A stretch of DNA of 12,698 nucleotides from Bacteroidota bacterium (GTDB lineage Bacteria; Bacteroidota; Bacteroidia; Chitinophagales; Chitinophagaceae), in assembly GCA_023411775.1 (NCBI GenBank), contig JAEYOL010000151.1, positions 1 to 12,698 of the forward strand, read 5' to 3'. Shown in pieces: positions 1-7,651 of this stretch (positions are counted from its first letter, which is position 1; the number at the start of each line of letters is the position of its first letter). Under the pieces are notes generated by a model, which saw only the letters and a program-made list of their open reading frames with translations, was not told where the DNA came from and ran no database searches. The translations under genes were made by a program, and so were the position numbers.

Positions 1-1081
1 ACTCCCTCGCAGCGTCGAGGATGCGCATGACCATGACATTATTTTCGAGAGAATAAAGTCCATTTTCCGGCACCTGTATTTTATTTCGCAGCACATCGGC
101 AAAATAGGAGATGGGATCTTCATAAACTCCCAACTCAGCAGCGGTCAAGTGCATTGATTTTTCAGGTTCCGATTCATTGTTACGCAAACGAAGTGTGCCA
201 CCATTGACCGCTATCAAGTAGCCTGTTTCACCATATACTTCCATGTCTTTGCGGCTGAAAGGCCAGTTCCAGGAAGCTTGTATAATGGATTGAGATGAAG
301 GGTAGGCGACCACAATCGTGGCTTCATCATCTACTTTTGGATAGATGCCAGGTTTGAATTGTTGTGTTACCGCCGTTACCGATATTGGTTTTTCATTTTT
401 CATCAACCAGGTCGACAGGTTGGCGCCATAACAGCCAAAGTCGATCAGTGCGCCACCACCATTTTGTACCGGGTCGGTAAGCCAGTCGAGAAACTCTTTG
501 TTCACACCGATTTCTTTTGGCCCCTTGTGACCATCATGGATCACCATTTTCCTGATATTGCCAACATAATTACTATCATTGACCAGTCGATATATTTTTT
601 CTGTTGTGGCGTACCAGGATGTCTCGTAATTGGTGAGTAAATGGATCTTATGCTTTTTTGCAAGTGCTTCCATTCTTAAAGCATGTTTGAGACTGGTGGC
701 AAGCGGCTTCTCCACCATAACGTGAATACCTCGTGGGGCGCAGGCTTCCACCACCATCATGTGATCGTATATAGAACCAAAAGCTAACACGGCTTCTGGT
801 TTCACATCATCCAGCATTTTTGTAAAGTCGGTATAAAGAAGTGCTTTATCGAACTTAAAACTTTCAGCATACCTGTTTGCAAGATCGGTATTGGGTTCAT
901 AGATCCCCACTACCAGAACATCTGGTTTGGGCGGGCGGCCAAGGATAAAACCTGCATGCCCATGAGTGATGCCTGCCACAGCCATACGGACCGGGTCGGT
1001 TTGCGCAGGCAGATCGATACTTATCAGGCCGAGCATGATTATGAAAAAACTATATTTTATCAATGAGACTTTACACTTCAT
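1..1081 (-). CDS. Exported Gfo/Idh/MocA-family oxidoreductase, 3' end cut by window edge
   Basis: Translating the minus strand from the ATG at 1079-1081 gives 360 uninterrupted codons, running off the left edge without a stop. The N-terminus has a hydrophobic signal peptide (about residues 1-26, ending LPAQ) with no twin-arginine or lipobox Cys, so Sec export to the periplasm is inferred. A Rossmann-type NAD(P) fold starts near residue 31 (MAVAGITHGHAG). The family's EKP motif is at residues 124-126; its Lys is the usual cofactor/substrate-contacting residue. Further on, GGGALIDFGCY has Tyr where many family members have His, as in glucose-fructose oxidoreductase. Family members oxidise or reduce sugars and related polyols; the substrate here cannot be told. 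Known members are mostly 340-400 aa, so little is missing. It lies 56 bp downstream of the small lipoprotein gene on the same strand and may be co-transcribed with it. The family call is firm; the export call is inference. Confidence 0.88.
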   Translation of the reverse strand, partial: MKCKVSLIKYSFFIIMLGLISIDLPAQTDPVRMAVAGITHGHAGFILGRPPKPDVLVVGIYEPNTDLANRYAESFKFDKALLYTDFTKMLDDVKPEAVLAFGSIYDHMMVVEACAPRGIHVMVEKPLATSLKHALRMEALAKKHKIHLLTNYETSWYATTEKIYRLVNDSNYVGNIRKMVIHDGHKGPKEIGVNKEFLDWLTDPVQNGGGALIDFGCYGANLSTWLMKNEKPISVTAVTQQFKPGIYPKVDDEATIVVAYPSSQSIIQASWNWPFSRKDMEVYGETGYLIAVNGGTLRLRNNESEPEKSMHLTAAELGVYEDPISYFADVLRNKIQVPENGLYSLENNVMVMRILDAARE

Positions 1082-1137
1082 ACTAATCGTTTTGATGTTT
1101 GAAAGTATTCGCTTGTATTAATGTTTGAACGGGATTA

Positions 1138-1737
1138 TCAATGTAACCTGACTTTAAATTTCGCGTCGTGTACCAGTATTGGATTTCCGTCGGGTTTAAA
1201 CGCGATGCCTGTAAAGGTACCGGAACTCATTTTAGTCTGATAGTCATAACTGTCAATGGTAACTGTAAATGGATTCCCCCAGCGACTTGTCAATACGAAT
1301 ACAGGCGAGCCCTTTGCGGTAAAATGGAATGCTACATAGCTTGAAACCAGGTCCTGATAGGACTTGTTTAAAACATTTGGAGAGAGGTAGACGGAGATCG
1401 CCAGGCTGGTATCACCTGAACAGGCTGTCGGGCCAAAAAAAGTGAGTGCTGTTCTGTCCGGATTGACGATGGCAGTATCGATGATACCGCACATAAAAGA
1501 GCTTCCAGCCCAGAAGCTCCAGCGGTTCTCCTCAAACTTGTCATGCCCTTCACAGGCAGCGCAGGGCGGAAGTACATCAATGGTAGAAGTATCAGGGGCT
1601 GATGGTTGCGTAGTGTCGATGATGGCAGGTGACTGATTCCCTCCTTCGTAGCTATATTCTTTTACACATGATGAAATAATCAGCAGGACTGCCAGGCAAC
1701 CCATTTGCACGCTCCTAATTAGCTTTTCGTTCAGCAT
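1138..1737 (-). CDS. Small lipoprotein of unknown function, 199 aa
   Basis: I do not recognise this protein. The N-terminus has Lys5 and Arg8, a hydrophobic stretch, and a lipobox ISSC with Cys24, so it is predicted to be a lipid-anchored envelope protein. A low-complexity Pro/Thr/Ser-rich linker follows (about residues 33-55). A mature domain of about 140 residues has four Cys outside the lipobox (Cys59 and Cys62 as CxxC, Cys83, Cys106), Trp73 and Trp76, and a beta-rich C-terminus. The Cys pairs could form disulfides or bind a ligand; this is a guess. An internal ATG at residue 12 has an AGGAG sequence 7 nt upstream, but starting there would remove the charged n-region of the signal peptide, so the longer form is preferred. 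The gene is just upstream of the exported oxidoreductase gene on the same strand and divergent from the large lipoprotein gene. It could act at the envelope with either; the sequence gives no proof. Confidence 0.75.
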   Translation of the reverse strand: MLNEKLIRSVQMGCLAVLLIISSCVKEYSYEGGNQSPAIIDTTQPSAPDTSTIDVLPPCAACEGHDKFEENRWSFWAGSSFMCGIIDTAIVNPDRTALTFFGPTACSGDTSLAISVYLSPNVLNKSYQDLVSSYVAFHFTAKGSPVFVLTSRWGNPFTVTIDSYDYQTKMSSGTFTGIAFKPDGNPILVHDAKFKVRLH

Positions 1738-2040
1738 GGTATCTGTTTTTCAGATGAAGCTTCCGGAGGTATACTCTGCCCTATTATCTGATCCTATTGA
1801 ATTTCTTCAAAATATTGATAACCGCCTGGTGGGGTAAAGCATATGACTTATTTCCATTGATCCCTTCCATGATTCTGCTGTCGCCAATGTAACAGGGGAT
1901 ACTTTATGAAGGCGTATTTGCTTACTAAATATACCGAAAGAAGCGAATATAGACCCTGAGATAAATTCCTGATGACCTTTCCCCATTTTGACCGATTTAC
2001 CCTGGAGTCAACCATACAAAGCCACCTTAAATTAATTCAA
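1738..2040. other. Divergent intergenic region, no gene seen
   Basis: This stretch of about 300 bp separates two lipoprotein genes transcribed away from each other, so it should contain both promoters. I found no perfect TAnnTTTG element on either strand. A small 5-bp hairpin with a T5 loop occurs at 1741-1755 next to the minus-strand start codon. An in-frame ATG at 1972 would extend the plus-strand lipoprotein by 23 residues, but that extension would bury the signal peptide and is treated as non-coding. Confidence 0.5.
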
Positions 2041-4500
2041 ATGGGAAAATACAGCCCTTACTACCTGGTGTTAGTCACTTTCATATTTCTTCAACTTTCC
2101 TGTAAAAAAGAGGTTGGCTCTGGCCCGGAACACCCGGAGTATCCTGATGGGGTAATACTCAAAGATGCGCAGGTGGTAGTGCCACCCGGCATGAATTATG
2201 ACCTGGCGGGGCACCAGGTATTGCACAGCGGTCAAATATTACCGGTTGGCGTTGATGGCAAAACCAGGGTTGTCGACAACAAAGGTCGTAGCAGTATTGC
2301 ATACCTTTTCAACCGGGATAATGAACCGGTGATGGCAGGTTTTATTACTGATACCACTGTTACTATATCGCCCGAAACGACTGCCAAAGTGGTACTTTAT
2401 TATGCAATTGGGGTACCGTTCCAGTGGGATACAGCCACTCATATTTTTATTAACCGTATTCATGAAGTGCAGGGCGTCTCTGACTGGATAAGTGGGTTTA
2501 CCGCTGCATGGAAAAGCGACCCAAAAACATTAATTAAGGGTGGCTACCAGCAGTCGCTGAGAGACTGGCTGACTGCCAGAACCCAGGAATTGCCTGCTGC
2601 TGGTATTAGTAACAAAGGAAGCGTACATGTAGATGCAAATGACGTACGCAGTGGACTACGCCTGCATCCCGAGGGCCTCGGGCTTTCCATCACCAATACT
2701 TATCGCCGAAGAGCCGCGGCTTATGCCTATAAAATGAAGTATAAGCAAGAGGGGAGTAGCACTTATACAACAGTTCTTTCCAGCATCGGGCTCGACAATC
2801 GCAGTGATCTTGCCTTCATGGTCGATCCGGCTTCCGGGTTAACGTCCGTAGTGGGTGAAGTATGGAAAAATATTCGGGGAAATGGTATGCAGACAGCTGC
2901 GGTAACATCCGGGCCAGTATCGCTGGAGCTGAAGGAAAATGAAACTGAAGCACTATACAATGTAAGAGTGGTTGGTCCTGGCAATGGCGATCCGACCAAA
3001 TTAACTTCCGTTGAAATGCAGGAGGTCATTTTACAATTTACGATGACCCTCGCGGCAGATTTTGTCGGCCCCATGGTTGGTTCTGCTTTTGGTGTAGTGA
3101 ATCACTATCATGGTGATGCCATGTTGAAGATTTTTTATGTGGATATGCCAAAGATGTTGCCTGGATTTATAGAATCCTGGTTTGCGGGCGACATAAAGAA
3201 GGTTTTTTTAACTGCGCTGGACCTACTCATGTCAGAGTATGGGTTCGATCTTTATAAGAAATACATTCAAGAAATTTTTAAAGCAGGTAATATACCATTG
3301 CCGGGCAATTTTGAAGATCTCGCAAAAAAAGGCCAGGGAATCCTTATGGCAATCGATTTTGCGCTCCTGGGAGGCGATTTTGTAAGAATAGCCCATAATA
3401 TCGATAACTCGAAATTACTGGAAGAATGGGAGGTAACTGTTCGCGAAAATAAGGTGACCCTTATGCCGAATGAATCGGCAGTCTCAATTTTTGCACCGGC
3501 TAATAAGCAGGAACTCGAAGCTACGGTACAAAATCTCACTGATGCTGATGCGAAAAAGATGACTTATGAATGGCGGGTTAAAGGAAAGTTTGGTACGCTG
3601 GCAGATGGAAGGGGGCAAAGCGGAACCAGTTTCAAAAGTTCAGAGAAAAAGGTCACTTTTACTTCTACCAACGATCCGGGTCTTACAGATGATGACAATT
3701 GGGAAGACGTATACGTGACAGCTTATCTTGACGACAAGCCAATTGGAAATGATACCGCCAGGATCAATGTAAGAAAAACGCGCTATGAGTTACTACCCGA
3801 AGGAGTAACCCTTTCGGGCAAAGAAGGGCAAACCAATAGTGTGATACTTCGATTGTCACCTGTTAATAACATTGGATCAACTATCGGCACCGATCCTGAT
3901 TGGGATTATAAAATTGTGTGGGAGACCGCCGGAGTATATGGAGGATTTGACCTCGGTTATACAGGTATTGAACCCAATATGACAACCTACAACGTGGGGT
4001 CGATCAAATATGTATGCGAGGATGATAAGGTAAAAAATGCTTCGGAAACCGTTTCTGCACGCATATATGCCAGGAAAAAAGGCAGACCCGACTCCGAATA
4101 CCGTGTCATTGACTATGTAAAGGCCACAGTGAAAATAAACAATGATGAGAAAAAGAAGTTCCTTCATATACCTCTCCAGTGCAGCCATGGGGATACAATT
4201 TATAACAATGGACAATCCATTACATGTATGATCATTACGTATGCATCCTTTAAGGCGGAACCCGAAGCTAAATCGTATAGTGTCAGGTTTTATGACGTCA
4301 GATGGCCTAAAAGCTACAGTTGGAACGCGGGTTCCAGTGCGCCGGCCAATATAGACAATTTCGTGGTACGAGCATCGCCGGGCGTATTCAACATTGAATA
4401 TGGCGCTTCATGGGCGGTGGGGCCCTTAGCCTATGCAAATCACAGAACCTGCGGCCAGGGTGCACTGGGGATGGCAGAGGTGACCATCACTTTGAAATAG
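2041..4500 (+). CDS. Large lipoprotein of unknown function, 819 aa
   Basis: I do not recognise a named family. The start at 2041 is chosen because it puts a classic lipoprotein signal at the N-terminus: a short Lys-containing n-region, a hydrophobic stretch, and LQLSC with Cys21 followed by two Lys. An upstream in-frame ATG at 1972 would place 23 residues before it. After the lipid anchor come a beta-rich region (about 40-115), a mixed Trp-rich part (about 125-185), and a helix-prone middle (about 335-465, with hydrophobic stretches too short to be clear transmembrane segments). A stretch at about 466-580 with alternating strands and a YEWRVKGKFG motif looks like an Ig/PKD-type fold, and a Cys-containing beta-rich C-terminal part follows. 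It is presumably exposed at the outer membrane or in the periplasm. No catalytic motif was seen. It is a single-gene unit with a long hairpin 15 bp after its stop. The reading frame is intact and codon use looks like its neighbours. Confidence 0.8.
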   Translation: MGKYSPYYLVLVTFIFLQLSCKKEVGSGPEHPEYPDGVILKDAQVVVPPGMNYDLAGHQVLHSGQILPVGVDGKTRVVDNKGRSSIAYLFNRDNEPVMAGFITDTTVTISPETTAKVVLYYAIGVPFQWDTATHIFINRIHEVQGVSDWISGFTAAWKSDPKTLIKGGYQQSLRDWLTARTQELPAAGISNKGSVHVDANDVRSGLRLHPEGLGLSITNTYRRRAAAYAYKMKYKQEGSSTYTTVLSSIGLDNRSDLAFMVDPASGLTSVVGEVWKNIRGNGMQTAAVTSGPVSLELKENETEALYNVRVVGPGNGDPTKLTSVEMQEVILQFTMTLAADFVGPMVGSAFGVVNHYHGDAMLKIFYVDMPKMLPGFIESWFAGDIKKVFLTALDLLMSEYGFDLYKKYIQEIFKAGNIPLPGNFEDLAKKGQGILMAIDFALLGGDFVRIAHNIDNSKLLEEWEVTVRENKVTLMPNESAVSIFAPANKQELEATVQNLTDADAKKMTYEWRVKGKFGTLADGRGQSGTSFKSSEKKVTFTSTNDPGLTDDDNWEDVYVTAYLDDKPIGNDTARINVRKTRYELLPEGVTLSGKEGQTNSVILRLSPVNNIGSTIGTDPDWDYKIVWETAGVYGGFDLGYTGIEPNMTTYNVGSIKYVCEDDKVKNASETVSARIYARKKGRPDSEYRVIDYVKATVKINNDEKKKFLHIPLQCSHGDTIYNNGQSITCMIITYASFKAEPEAKSYSVRFYDVRWPKSYSWNAGSSAPANIDNFVVRASPGVFNIEYGASWAVGPLAYANHRTCGQGALGMAEVTITLK

Positions 4501-4515
4501 ACTTAAATTAATCAT

Positions 4516-4558
4516 GCGTGTGAGATGCCGCTTTGTACAAAAGTGGCTTCTCACACGC
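4516..4558. terminator. Long hairpin between convergent genes, probable bidirectional terminator
   Basis: Bases 4516-4525 pair perfectly with 4549-4558 (10 bp). After a T/T mismatch, 4527-4534 pair with 4540-4547 (8 bp, one G-T), leaving a 5-nt loop. It lies between the stop codons of convergent genes at 4500 and 4627. There is no long T-run directly after it on the plus strand, so it is not a textbook intrinsic terminator, but position and symmetry suit termination from both sides. Confidence 0.65.
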
Positions 4559-4626
4559 TTACATCAACACTGCTGAAAGAAAAATTATTTCGTAAAAGGA
4601 GTTTGACTTACTGCAATTAGTATGGT

Positions 4627-5529
4627 CTATCGTTTCCCAAAACGCTCGCTCACCACCAGTTCCTTATTACCCGTCTCATATTTATAAAACCCCTCCCCGG
4701 TCTTGACACCCAGTTTTCCGGCGGTGACCATGTTGACCAATAGGGGGCAGGGAGCGTATTTTGAGTTGCCAAAACCTTCATGCAAAACATCCAGAATGGC
4801 GCGACAGACATCCAATCCTATAAAATCCGCCAGCTGTAAGGGCCCCATCGGGTGGGCCATACCAAGTTTCATCACGGTATCGATCTCTTCTACACCAGCA
4901 ACGCCTTCATACAGACTGTAAATGGCCTCGTTGATCATCGGCATCAGGATACGGTTGGCAATAAAACCGGGGTAATCATTAACAACACAAGGTATCTTTC
5001 CCAATTGTCGGCTTAGGTCAACGATAGTATCGGTCACTTCCTTTTTGGTAGCATATCCATTGATCACTTCCACCAGTTTCATCACAGGCACCGGGTTCAT
5101 AAAATGCATGCCGATGACTTTGTCAGCACGTCCCGTTACAGCCGCGATCTTTGTGATAGAAATCGAAGAGGTATTGGTGGCGAGGATAGCGTCTTTGGGA
5201 GCTTGCCTGTCAATCTCTTCAAAAAGCTGCAATTTGAGATCTATATTTTCAGTTGCGGCTTCCACCACAAGCGCCGCATTTTTTACACCTTCATTCAGCC
5301 TCGACTCTACACTGATATTGGCAAGTGTATTTTTTTTATCCTCTTCAGTGATTACACCTTTGGCTATCTGCCGATCCAGGTTTTTGGCAATATTAGCAAG
5401 GGCTTTATCCAATTGTCCCAACGAAATATCAACGATGGTCACTTTGTACCCGGCCTGGCCAAAAACATGGGCGATACCATTACCCATTGTGCCGGCCCCA
5501 ATTACAGATATATTCCCGGTAAGTTTCAT
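4627..5529 (-). CDS. hbd: 3-hydroxybutyryl-CoA dehydrogenase
   Basis: A soluble cytoplasmic enzyme that interconverts 3-hydroxyacyl-CoA and 3-oxoacyl-CoA with NAD(P), as in short-chain beta-oxidation or butyrate metabolism. The 300-residue product begins with the NAD-binding loop GAGTMG (residues 11-16). By alignment to known 3-hydroxyacyl-CoA dehydrogenases, the active-site residues are Ser121, His142 (in GMHFMNP), Glu154 and Asn192 (in ANR). The C-terminal dimerisation domain (about 185-285) ends in the usual GVKTGEGFYKY. Family members are about 280-300 aa. The start at 5529 is preferred over an upstream in-frame ATG at 5649, because the Rossmann strand begins only six residues after it and a promoter-like element lies between the two. 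It follows the CarboxypepD_reg-like gene on the same strand after a 149-bp gap that contains its own promoter candidate, so it is probably transcribed separately. The exact chain-length preference cannot be read from the sequence. Confidence 0.93.
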   Translation of the reverse strand: MKLTGNISVIGAGTMGNGIAHVFGQAGYKVTIVDISLGQLDKALANIAKNLDRQIAKGVITEEDKKNTLANISVESRLNEGVKNAALVVEAATENIDLKLQLFEEIDRQAPKDAILATNTSSISITKIAAVTGRADKVIGMHFMNPVPVMKLVEVINGYATKKEVTDTIVDLSRQLGKIPCVVNDYPGFIANRILMPMINEAIYSLYEGVAGVEEIDTVMKLGMAHPMGPLQLADFIGLDVCRAILDVLHEGFGNSKYAPCPLLVNMVTAGKLGVKTGEGFYKYETGNKELVVSERFGKR

Positions 5530-5571
5530 GCTGTAAGCTTTCTTCAAAAAATGATTTGATCTTTTCCCTGA

Positions 5572-5579
5572 CAAAAATA
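5572..5579 (-). promoter_or_regulatory. Bacteroidota -7 element for the dehydrogenase gene
   Basis: The minus strand reads TATTTTTG, a perfect match to the Bacteroidota -7 consensus TAnnTTTG, 42 nt before the start codon at 5529. A TTTAG about 21 nt further upstream is a weak candidate for the -33 element. This predicts a 5' leader of roughly 35-40 nt. Confidence 0.5.
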
Positions 5580-5624
5580 AGATATCGGGAATGTGTTGTG
5601 CTAAAGAAATGGCAAGAAAACAGG

Positions 5625-5658
5625 ATTGATGTGCTGGCGGAACATTCAATACATCAAT
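5625..5658 (-). terminator. Possible weak terminator hairpin after the CarboxypepD_reg-like gene
   Basis: ATTGATGT at 5625-5632 and ACATCAAT at 5651-5658 are perfect inverted repeats (8 bp) around an 18-nt loop, 21 nt past the stop codon of the upstream minus-strand gene. The large loop and lack of a clean T-run make this only tentative. Confidence 0.28.
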
Positions 5659-5678
5659 TTCAAAATAATAGGGGAAAA

Positions 5679-6317
5679 TTATTTATTCTTAAAATCGCCC
5701 CGTTTCCATGCCTGTATAAAATCAGCCCAGGCGGCGGGGTTAAAGATATTCATGGGAGGGGTCTGGCCCTGGTACACAGCCCGGTTAGCGATCCGGTTGA
5801 ACTGGATACGCGTAGCTTCGCCTCCATCACCAGGAGTGGTTTGTAACAATACCCTTCTTTTAGCGGCATTTGTATTTTGCCGGGCGATCTCAATATCGTC
5901 ATCCGGTATTTTGGTGTTGACAAAATCCCGGGCAAACTGTGCAGGCGTAGGTCGCGCCTTAATGATCGTTGCAGGCAGGTACACGGTGTCCTGTACCATA
6001 AGCTGGATCACGCTATATTGATTCCCTTCGATATTCCTGGGAATTTCAATGGTTTTAGATTTATAGCTTACGTGTGAGAATTCAACTTTATCGCCTTTTA
6101 AAACAACAATGGAAAAAACCCCATCATCATTGGTGAGGGTACCGCGGTTTTGACCACTAATGGTCACACTCACAGCGGGAATACCCACCAGGCTGTCGGC
6201 GGTCATAATTACACCATATAGTTGAACAACAGAATCGCGGGCTGTTTCAAACTGCGCTTTGGCAGTGAGGGGTAACAGGAAAGCAGCTAGTATGAGATAT
6301 TGTAAAAATTTCTTCAC
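5679..6317 (-). CDS. Secreted CarboxypepD_reg-like domain protein, 212 aa
   Basis: Residues 1-21 form a Sec signal peptide (MKKF, hydrophobic core, then TAKA before Gln22), so the protein is exported. Residues about 32-105 match the carboxypeptidase regulatory-like beta-sandwich seen at the N-terminus of many Bacteroidota outer-membrane receptors: a G-V-I start, an SVTISGQNRGTLTNDDGVFS-type turn (a graded G-T-x-T-[ND]-x-x-G-x-[FY] pattern), and a later VSYKSKTIEI strand. The rest (about 106-212) has no recognised domain, and there is no TonB-dependent receptor plug or barrel, so this is a free-standing module. The start codon is GTG at 6315-6317; the upstream frame reaches a stop without an ATG and the signal peptide begins right after the GTG. 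A perfect TAnnTTTG element lies 5 nt upstream, which would make the mRNA almost leaderless. Its function is unknown; a role in the envelope is inferred. Confidence 0.82.
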   Translation of the reverse strand: MKKFLQYLILAAFLLPLTAKAQFETARDSVVQLYGVIMTADSLVGIPAVSVTISGQNRGTLTNDDGVFSIVVLKGDKVEFSHVSYKSKTIEIPRNIEGNQYSVIQLMVQDTVYLPATIIKARPTPAQFARDFVNTKIPDDDIEIARQNTNAAKRRVLLQTTPGDGGEATRIQFNRIANRAVYQGQTPPMNIFNPAAWADFIQAWKRGDFKNK

Positions 6318-6322
6318 AGCCT

Positions 6323-6330
6323 CAAAAATA
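6323..6330 (-). promoter_or_regulatory. -7 element directly upstream of a GTG start
   Basis: The minus strand reads TATTTTTG, a perfect TAnnTTTG, only 5 nt before the GTG start at 6317. A TTG at 6353-6355 (within GTTGAC) lies 22 nt upstream, a spacing known for Bacteroidota -33/-7 pairs. Transcription would begin at or next to the start codon. Confidence 0.5.
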
Positions 6331-6376
6331 AGTACTACTTGTATAAATCAGTCAACAAAATAGCCCTTGTTATGTT

Positions 6377-6384
6377 TAACTTTG
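6377..6384 (+). promoter_or_regulatory. Bacteroidota -7 element for the Mrp gene
   Basis: TAACTTTG matches TAnnTTTG perfectly, 68 nt upstream of the chosen start at 6453. No convincing -33 TTG is found at normal spacing, so the call rests on one element and its position in a divergent gap. Confidence 0.4.
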
Positions 6385-6452
6385 TGGATTAATCCGTTTT
6401 TAACAAGGATTTGTATATCACTCAAATCGTTGATTATAAAGAAAGAAACAAA

Positions 6453-7547
6453 ATGACCCAGGAAAAAATATTAGAAGCCCTCAGTACGGTACAGGAACCT
6501 GATCTGGGAAAGGATATCGTGACATTGAATATGGTGCGTGATATCGTGATCGAAAAATATTATGTATCCTTTACTGTTGTGCTCACTACGCCTGCCTGCC
6601 CGTTAAAGGATAAAATTAAGAATGATTGTATCAACGCCATCAAGACCCATGTTAATAAAGATGCGATGGTGAAAGTGAATTTCACAGCCAACACCACAAC
6701 CAAACGAACTGATACCGGGGCAGTCCTGCCTAAGGTGAAAAATGTAATTGCCGTGGTAAGTGGAAAGGGCGGAGTTGGAAAGAGCACGGTAGCTGCAAAC
6801 CTTGCACTAGGTCTTTCGCAAAGCGGCGCCAAAGTAGGCCTGATGGACGCTGATATTTATGGGCCCAGCGTGCCTATCATGTTTGGCGTTAGAGGTGAAC
6901 GACCGCTGATGATGGAAGTGGAAGGAAAAGGCATGATCGTTCCGCTGGAGAAATATGGCATTAAACTGATGAGCATCGGCTTACTTGTTGACGAAAAAAA
7001 TGCGGTAGTATGGCGCGGGCCTATGGCCAGCAGCGCGATCAAGCAATTTGTTTCAGATGTGTATTGGGATGAACTGGATTACCTGGTCATTGATATGCCG
7101 CCAGGTACGGGCGATATACACCTCACGCTGATGCAGGCTGTACCTGTTACGGGTGCAGTAATCGTTACCACTCCCCAGGATGTCGCGCTCGCTGATGCTA
7201 AAAAAGGGGTGGCCATGTTTGGGCAGGCGCAATTGAATGTTCCAATCATTGGCCTGGTCGAAAACATGAGTTATTTTACCCCGGCAGAGCTACCAGAGAA
7301 TAAATATTACATTTTTGGAAAAGATGGTGGCAAACGTCTGGCCGAAGAATATGACCTGCCTTTCCTTGGTCAGATCCCGCTGGTACAAAGTATCCGTGAA
7401 GGTGGCGACAGAGGTATGCCGGTGATGATGGGCAACGACGAGATCTCAAAAAAAGCGTTTGAAGATTTTTGTGCGGCTGTAGTAAGAGGTGTTTCAATGA
7501 AAAACGCCGATATTCCCACCCAAAAAGTAGCGGAAGTTGTGTCCTGA
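6453..7547 (+). CDS. apbC: Mrp/ApbC-family Fe-S cluster carrier ATPase
   Basis: A cytoplasmic P-loop ATPase of the Mrp/Nbp35 family, which carries iron-sulfur clusters to target proteins. The 364-residue product has an N-terminal MIP18-type (DUF59) domain (about residues 1-80) with Cys49 in TTPACP. The deviant Walker A GKGGVGKS follows at 104-111, then MDADIYGPS and the switch motif DMPPGTGD (214-221). The region after ENM (270-272), where E. coli ApbC carries the CxxC that ligates the cluster, instead reads SYFTPAELPENKYYIFG, with no Cys. I recall this from other Bacteroidota Mrp proteins, so it is probably lineage-typical and not damage. The start at 6453 is chosen because the MIP18 domain begins there; an in-frame ATG at 6411 would add 14 residues of ordinary-looking leader. 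It is divergent from the CarboxypepD_reg-like gene, and the next gene on its strand is the PaiB-like one after 104 bp. Confidence 0.95.
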   Translation: MTQEKILEALSTVQEPDLGKDIVTLNMVRDIVIEKYYVSFTVVLTTPACPLKDKIKNDCINAIKTHVNKDAMVKVNFTANTTTKRTDTGAVLPKVKNVIAVVSGKGGVGKSTVAANLALGLSQSGAKVGLMDADIYGPSVPIMFGVRGERPLMMEVEGKGMIVPLEKYGIKLMSIGLLVDEKNAVVWRGPMASSAIKQFVSDVYWDELDYLVIDMPPGTGDIHLTLMQAVPVTGAVIVTTPQDVALADAKKGVAMFGQAQLNVPIIGLVENMSYFTPAELPENKYYIFGKDGGKRLAEEYDLPFLGQIPLVQSIREGGDRGMPVMMGNDEISKKAFEDFCAAVVRGVSMKNADIPTQKVAEVVS

Positions 7548-7651
7548 TGATAGGATTGCTGTCTGACTGTTGACATATAATCAGTGTAAACGTTGCCTGA
7601 ATTTTTATGATCATCTGCGGCCTGCGAATAAAGCTCCCGTAACTTAGCTTC

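Noticed and set aside
359..640. Plus-strand ORF of 93 codons near the left end
   Set aside because: It lies fully antisense to the Gfo/Idh/MocA gene, whose family motifs are clear; the ORF product shows no domain.
1741..1755. Small inverted repeat next to the minus-strand lipoprotein start
   Set aside because: Only 5 bp with a T5 loop; too short to separate from chance.
5045..5559. Two plus-strand ORFs of 151 and 163 codons
   Set aside because: Both are antisense to the 3-hydroxybutyryl-CoA dehydrogenase gene, which has all catalytic residues.
5530..5649. N-terminal extension of the 3-hydroxybutyryl-CoA dehydrogenase by 40 residues
   Set aside because: The extension does not resemble the family, contains the candidate promoter, and the Rossmann fold starts at the internal ATG at 5529.
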